From: an uncultured Bacteroidales bacterium
GTDB taxonomy: Bacteria > Bacteroidota > Bacteroidia > Bacteroidales > UBA932
Assembly: GCA_944326365.1 (NCBI GenBank)
Contig: CALVDR010000006.1
Location: forward strand, 62,001 to 126,000
Reading direction: 5' to 3'
Length of the DNA stretch: 64,000 nt
A program made the position numbers and the translations under genes. Positions within the stretch are counted from its first letter, which is position 1; each line of letters opens with the position of its first letter. The notes under the pieces are model-generated. The model did not search any database. It saw nothing but the letters and a program-made list of their open reading frames with translations, and had not been told where the DNA came from. Of this stretch, positions 60,174-64,000 are shown in pieces.

Positions 60174-61282
60174 CCAGAAAGATATTCGACATCGATGACG
60201 AGCTCCTGGACATGACCGGGCCTGAGATATCGGAAGACGACTCCGATGACGTGGATGACGAACAGCGTGAAATGTTCGAGCATTTCAGGCTGGAACTGGA
60301 CAAGGGACAGACTCCGATGCGCGTGGACAAATATATGGCCACCCATCTGGAGAATACGTCCAGGAACAGGATACAGCTGGCCATCAGGCAGGAATACGTG
60401 AAGGTAAACGGCAAGACTGCCAAGGCGAACTGCATCGTGCGTCCCGGAGATGTCATTTCCTTTGTCATGCCGTACCAGAGGAGAGGACTGGAAATACTCC
60501 CGGAGAACATTCCACTGGACATAGTATACGAAGATGATGACCTCCTCGTAGTGAACAAGAAGGCCGGCATGGTGGTCCATCCGGGCCACGGACATTTCTC
60601 CGGCACTCTGGTAAATGCCCTCGCATTCCATTTGGGAATCAGCCAGGGGCCGGACGCCGAAGACGAAAGAATGGGAGTCCTCGTGCACAGGATAGACAAG
60701 GATACTTCAGGACTGCTGGTAGTCGCGAAGAATGACGAAGCACAGCTGGATCTTGCAAAACAGTTTTTCGTACACTCCATAGACAGGAGATACGTAGCCG
60801 TAGTCTGGGGAAACCTGAAAGATGACGAGGGTACGATCACCGGCAATATCGGCCGTGACCCGAACGACAGGATGAGATTCAAGGTCTTTCCGGAGGGGGA
60901 CTGCGGGAAACATGCCGTCACCCATTATAAAGTGCTGGAGAGGTTCGGTTTCGTGACCGTAGTCGAATGCAGGCTGGAAACGGGAAGGACACACCAGATA
61001 AGGGTTCATTTCAACTGGATCGGACATCCGCTGTTCAACGATGACAGATATGACGGTTCCGAAATACGGAAAGGCACGATTTACGCAAAATACCGCCAGT
61101 TCATCGAAAACTGTTTCAGAATCATGCCGCGTCAGGCGCTCCACGCCAAAACCCTTGGATTCATCCATCCGAGGACAAAAGAGCATCTTCTGTTCGACTC
61201 CCCTCTCCCGGAAGACATGAAGGCACTCATAGAGAAATGGCGAAACTATGTAAAAAGCGGAGTGTCGGACGAGCTCGTCTGA
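60170..61282 (+). CDS. RluD-type large-subunit pseudouridine synthase
   Basis: A 370-residue enzyme. An acidic N-terminal extension (about 1-40) precedes an S4 RNA-binding domain (about 45-100) and the RluA/RluD catalytic domain, with the active-site Asp in HRIDKDTSGLL (about residue 177). RluD isomerises uridines 1911, 1915 and 1917 of 23S rRNA; a paralogue with another target is possible. Coupled to the PASTA gene. The last codons form the left arm of a long terminator palindrome. Confidence 0.92.
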   Translation: MTRKIFDIDDELLDMTGPEISEDDSDDVDDEQREMFEHFRLELDKGQTPMRVDKYMATHLENTSRNRIQLAIRQEYVKVNGKTAKANCIVRPGDVISFVMPYQRRGLEILPENIPLDIVYEDDDLLVVNKKAGMVVHPGHGHFSGTLVNALAFHLGISQGPDAEDERMGVLVHRIDKDTSGLLVVAKNDEAQLDLAKQFFVHSIDRRYVAVVWGNLKDDEGTITGNIGRDPNDRMRFKVFPEGDCGKHAVTHYKVLERFGFVTVVECRLETGRTHQIRVHFNWIGHPLFNDDRYDGSEIRKGTIYAKYRQFIENCFRIMPRQALHAKTLGFIHPRTKEHLLFDSPLPEDMKALIEKWRNYVKSGVSDELV

Positions 61283-61297
61283 CACTCCGCTTTTTAC
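61250..61297. terminator. Bidirectional terminator overlapping the pseudouridine synthase stop codon
   Basis: A palindrome with 24-base arms (61250-61273 and 61274-61297), unbroken except for one G-T pair, centred on GAGCTC and flanked by A5 and T5. The left arm is coding sequence. It serves the plus-strand gene and, in reverse, the convergent receptor gene ending at 61314. Confidence 0.9.
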
Positions 61298-61313
61298 CGA
61301 CGGACTGAAGACA

Positions 61314-64000
61314 TCAGCGTCTTCCGTGCGGAGGTGGCCCCATCGGACCACGCCCTCCCGGACCCCGGCCTCCCTGCGGACCGCTGAAATTACCGAAACG
61401 GTATGTCAGCGACACCATGATATATCTTCCGAGGGTATTGTTCCTGGTCTCCAGGTGATAGTTCGACTCATCCGTCACCGACAGATTCTTCGACTGGTTG
61501 AAGATATCATATGCCTTCACCGCCAGTGTCAGCCTGTCTTTCAGAAGCAGCTTGTTCACCTCCGCATTGAGAATGAACTCGTCTTCCTGAGGGGTGGTAT
61601 AGCCGTTGTACCAGTTGTAGTCCAGACCGGATATCAGATTCACTCCCCCAGGTATGGTCCAGTTCACGGAAGCATCCACCTGGTTGTTCCACGTAGGCTT
61701 CTGGTTGTATGAGGCGATCGTATACCACGACTTGGACATGCGCGTCCTCCCTCCGATATTGACTTCTACGACATCATTCCTGAATGTAAAGCGCAGTCTC
61801 TGGGTAAAGCTCAGGCTTTGTGTCCTGTTCTCGGTGAACATCTCGTCTTTCCTGTCAGAGAAATCCTGCATGAATCTGTCGTAGTCGAACTCGGCATTCC
61901 GGCTGTCATAATACAGCCCGGTATCGAACCCTCCGGTCTTGCCGATATATGAATTGGATTCATTGTATCTGGCATAGGTCATCGAGAATACGGAAAACTT
62001 GGAATCCTTCGCAAACGGGGAATTGACCATCACACGGCCGTCTACAGAACCGGAAACGGGTCCGTTTACAGGAATGGAATACTGTGCACCGTTTTCATCA
62101 TACCACTGGGCATTCACTATCGGGCTCTGGACAAGACTTCCGCCGAAGCGGCCGTGTATCGACATGAATGTCTCCTTGTCCGTATAGCCGAACATTGCCC
62201 TTATGTTATGATTGAAGTACGGTATCAGATACGGGTTTCCCAACGAGACGTTCAGAGGGTCGGAATTGTCCGGAACGGGCATCAGCTGGGAAGTCGAAGG
62301 CTGGGACGAACGGCCGAAATAGAACATCCGGACATTCGTGTTGTCATCGATATCGTATGAAAGCATGGCCTGGGGCGACCAGTTGAGGACCAAAGTGTCG
62401 TAGACTTCTCCGTTCGTCTCGTTATAGGTGTCGGTAGGCCTGAGTGCGGCTCCCAGCTGGGCTCTCAGCTTTTCTTTCTGGTACATGAAATTGAGTCCTG
62501 CGCTCTGGTTCACATACCTGTTGACGATATTGTTCGAATAGATATCGTCATACACCTCTCCTGACGGGTCATAGGCCAGATGGCCGTTTTCCAGATCAAG
62601 CAGATCAGAGACAAGGCCTCCGCTGTTGTACGTGTCCTTGACAGACATACTCTTGTTCCAGCTGTAGGAATAGTTCGCTTCCAGATAGAAGTCATGTCCG
62701 AGAGGTTCGGTATATACCACCCTTCCCGTCATGGAATAGTTTCTGGAATCCTGGTCGAAACGCTGGTTTATCACACTGTCCTTAGGCGTGTCCAGCTCGA
62801 ATGTCCTGGTCAGAGACTGGTTATAGCCCAGCAGTGAGTTGTTGCTGAATCTGTAGTTGAACATCACGGAGAGCGTCCTGCCCGGTTTTCCGAGTCTCTG
62901 GCGGAAAAGCAGGAATCCGTTCGTGGTCCAGTTCCTGTTCGCTCCGCGGTTCTCGTTGAAACCGAGGTTCGTGGTATCTCTCTCAGAATCCATCTCGCTC
63001 AGGGTCAGGAAATCGGAATACTCGGTATAGCCTCCGTTTCCGAAATTGAACTGAGGTTCGAACAGTATGGATGTATTCTCGCTGAACTTGTGGTCGAGCC
63101 TTATCCCGAAACGGTGACCGTCCGAGTTCGAGATATTGTAGCCGTCATTGTCATAGATGAGCAGGCTGCCGTCATCCATATATGTGGTTCTGGAACTCTG
63201 TTCTTCCACATCAGTCCTGGAACCGCCGTACATATAGTTCCCGTTCAGCTCCATATCGCCGTCGAGGAGGTCGAAAGCCCCGTTCGCGCCGGCCATCCAC
63301 GATGAAGTGATGCCGTTCCGGCCCCATCCGCCTGTACCGCGGCCGAATCCCCTGGAACCCCTCATGGTCTGCATCATGCTTCCGGCGACATCATTGAAAC
63401 CGCGGTTGTTCGTATTGTTCGCATTCAGGATGATGCTCAGCTGGCTGTTCTCCGAAAAACGTCCGGCCATTCCCGCCGCCTGGTACCGCCATCCGTCCTT
63501 TGCAGGAGCCAGTCCGTCAGTATAATAGCCCTTGTCGGGCAAATCATGTCCGCCGCCGGCCATCACATTTCCGAACCAGCCGTCCATCATTCCTTTTTTG
63601 ACCGAAAGGTCAATGACGGTTTCTTCGTCTCCGTCATCGATACCTGTAAACTCCGCCTGCTCCGATTTCTTCTCGACGACACGCACTTTCTCGATGATTT
63701 TTGCCGGAATATTCTTGGTCGCAAGCTGAGGGTCATCCAGAAAGAACTCCTTTCCGTCGATCATGACTTTGGTGATAGTCTCCCCGTTCGCAGTGATGGA
63801 CCCGTCGGATCCCACTTCCACGCCGGGAAGTTTTTTCAGCAGTTCCTCCAGCATGTCATTGTCGGATGTCTTGAACGACGATGCACTGTACTCCACCGTA
63901 TCTTTCTTGACGATGATGGGATTTCCTATGGCCGTGACACTGGCAGCCTCCAGGACTTCCACGTCGGGCTCCATGCCGATTTCACCCAGGTCCACGGATT
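61314..64000 (-). CDS. TonB-dependent receptor-like outer-membrane beta-barrel protein, N-terminus outside window
   Basis: The frame runs from the stop at 61314 to the window edge, so at least 895 residues are present and the start (probably a signal peptide and carboxypeptidase-like domain) is missing. The visible N-terminal part is a plug domain (ELLKKLPGVEVGSDGSITANG, in part, and KVMIDGKEFFLDDP), followed by about 650 residues with barrel-strand patterns. The end is MVSLTYRFGNF, a typical last strand, then a 24-residue Gly/Pro/Arg tail. This is the family of OMP_b-brl_3 barrels. Substrate unknown. It needs ExbB/ExbD/TonB energy. Confidence 0.88.
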   Translation of the reverse strand, partial: SVDLGEIGMEPDVEVLEAASVTAIGNPIIVKKDTVEYSASSFKTSDNDMLEELLKKLPGVEVGSDGSITANGETITKVMIDGKEFFLDDPQLATKNIPAKIIEKVRVVEKKSEQAEFTGIDDGDEETVIDLSVKKGMMDGWFGNVMAGGGHDLPDKGYYTDGLAPAKDGWRYQAAGMAGRFSENSQLSIILNANNTNNRGFNDVAGSMMQTMRGSRGFGRGTGGWGRNGITSSWMAGANGAFDLLDGDMELNGNYMYGGSRTDVEEQSSRTTYMDDGSLLIYDNDGYNISNSDGHRFGIRLDHKFSENTSILFEPQFNFGNGGYTEYSDFLTLSEMDSERDTTNLGFNENRGANRNWTTNGFLLFRQRLGKPGRTLSVMFNYRFSNNSLLGYNQSLTRTFELDTPKDSVINQRFDQDSRNYSMTGRVVYTEPLGHDFYLEANYSYSWNKSMSVKDTYNSGGLVSDLLDLENGHLAYDPSGEVYDDIYSNNIVNRYVNQSAGLNFMYQKEKLRAQLGAALRPTDTYNETNGEVYDTLVLNWSPQAMLSYDIDDNTNVRMFYFGRSSQPSTSQLMPVPDNSDPLNVSLGNPYLIPYFNHNIRAMFGYTDKETFMSIHGRFGGSLVQSPIVNAQWYDENGAQYSIPVNGPVSGSVDGRVMVNSPFAKDSKFSVFSMTYARYNESNSYIGKTGGFDTGLYYDSRNAEFDYDRFMQDFSDRKDEMFTENRTQSLSFTQRLRFTFRNDVVEVNIGGRTRMSKSWYTIASYNQKPTWNNQVDASVNWTIPGGVNLISGLDYNWYNGYTTPQEDEFILNAEVNKLLLKDRLTLAVKAYDIFNQSKNLSVTDESNYHLETRNNTLGRYIMVSLTYRFGNFSGPQGGRGPGGRGPMGPPPHGRR

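Noticed and set aside
1..64000. CRISPR arrays, insertion sequences, prophage genes, rRNA
   Set aside because: None was found; the only dispersed repeat is the hairpin element, and it has fewer and wider-spaced copies than a CRISPR array.

Overview
The window is chromosomal DNA from a member of the Bacteroidota, most likely the order Bacteroidales. The evidence is a complete aerotolerance (bat) operon, an ExbB-ExbD-ExbD energisation cluster, a TonB-dependent beta-barrel receptor, a Porin_10-type outer-membrane protein and many promoters of the Bacteroidota form (TTTG, 19 bases, TAnnTTTG). Arginine is written largely with AGA/AGG. No rRNA, CRISPR array, transposase, phage or plasmid gene was seen. 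The window holds 56 protein genes, two of them cut by the window ends, and one tRNA gene.

Layout. 1-3.7 kb: end of a sugar nucleotidyltransferase, a CPBP protease and a minus-strand MurU-like / AmgK-like pair for amino-sugar salvage, in which the kinase is fused to a RapZ C-terminal domain. 3.7-4.2 kb: a gene-free stretch with two copies of a hairpin-rich repeat. 4.2-6.3 kb: pncB-pncA, NAD salvage. 6.4-13.4 kb: porin, lytic transglycosylase, FtsX/LolE-like permease, M13 peptidase. 13.7-23.2 kb: BASS-type transporter, TPR protein, pyrE-SRPBCC-rsmF-like operon, Nudix, queA, dprA, tatD-type DNase, asparaginase. 23.4-29.9 kb: exbB-exbD cluster, alkaline phosphatase, asnS, udk, a TonB-like protein. 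29.9-39.2 kb (minus strand): S41 protease, dCMP deaminase, acyl-CoA ligase, a large unknown anchored protein, then DUF177-rpmF-tRNA-Arg-ridA, and typA. 39.3-50.9 kb: guaA, then the minus-strand moxR-DUF58-batA-batB-batC-batDE operon followed by a 2-hydroxyacid dehydrogenase and a gamma carbonic anhydrase. 51-61.3 kb: truA, lon, ung, coaD, a double-thioredoxin protein, lnt, a LysE exporter, a PASTA protein and an RluD-type pseudouridine synthase. 61.3-64 kb: a TonB-dependent receptor running off the window.

Most of the window is housekeeping and envelope biology. Energy coupling to the outer membrane (ExbB/ExbD, TonB-like protein) matches the receptor and porin, and several genes handle cell-wall or lipoprotein material (transglycosylase, AmgK/MurU, Lnt, PASTA protein).

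The most unusual object is a 209-bp element found twice at full length (3796-4004 and 13399-13607), once shortened (4067-4218) and as fragments (484-540, 15706-15732). It is a string of hairpins. Base changes between copies keep the pairing, in several cases only when one strand is read as RNA. Two copies end a few bases before a start codon, in the same orientation as that gene. It may be a small non-autonomous mobile element, a cis-acting regulatory RNA, or both. Other points worth attention are a tRNA-Arg gene ending four bases before the ridA start codon, a BatD-BatE fusion, overlapping face-to-face promoters and a leader hairpin in typA.
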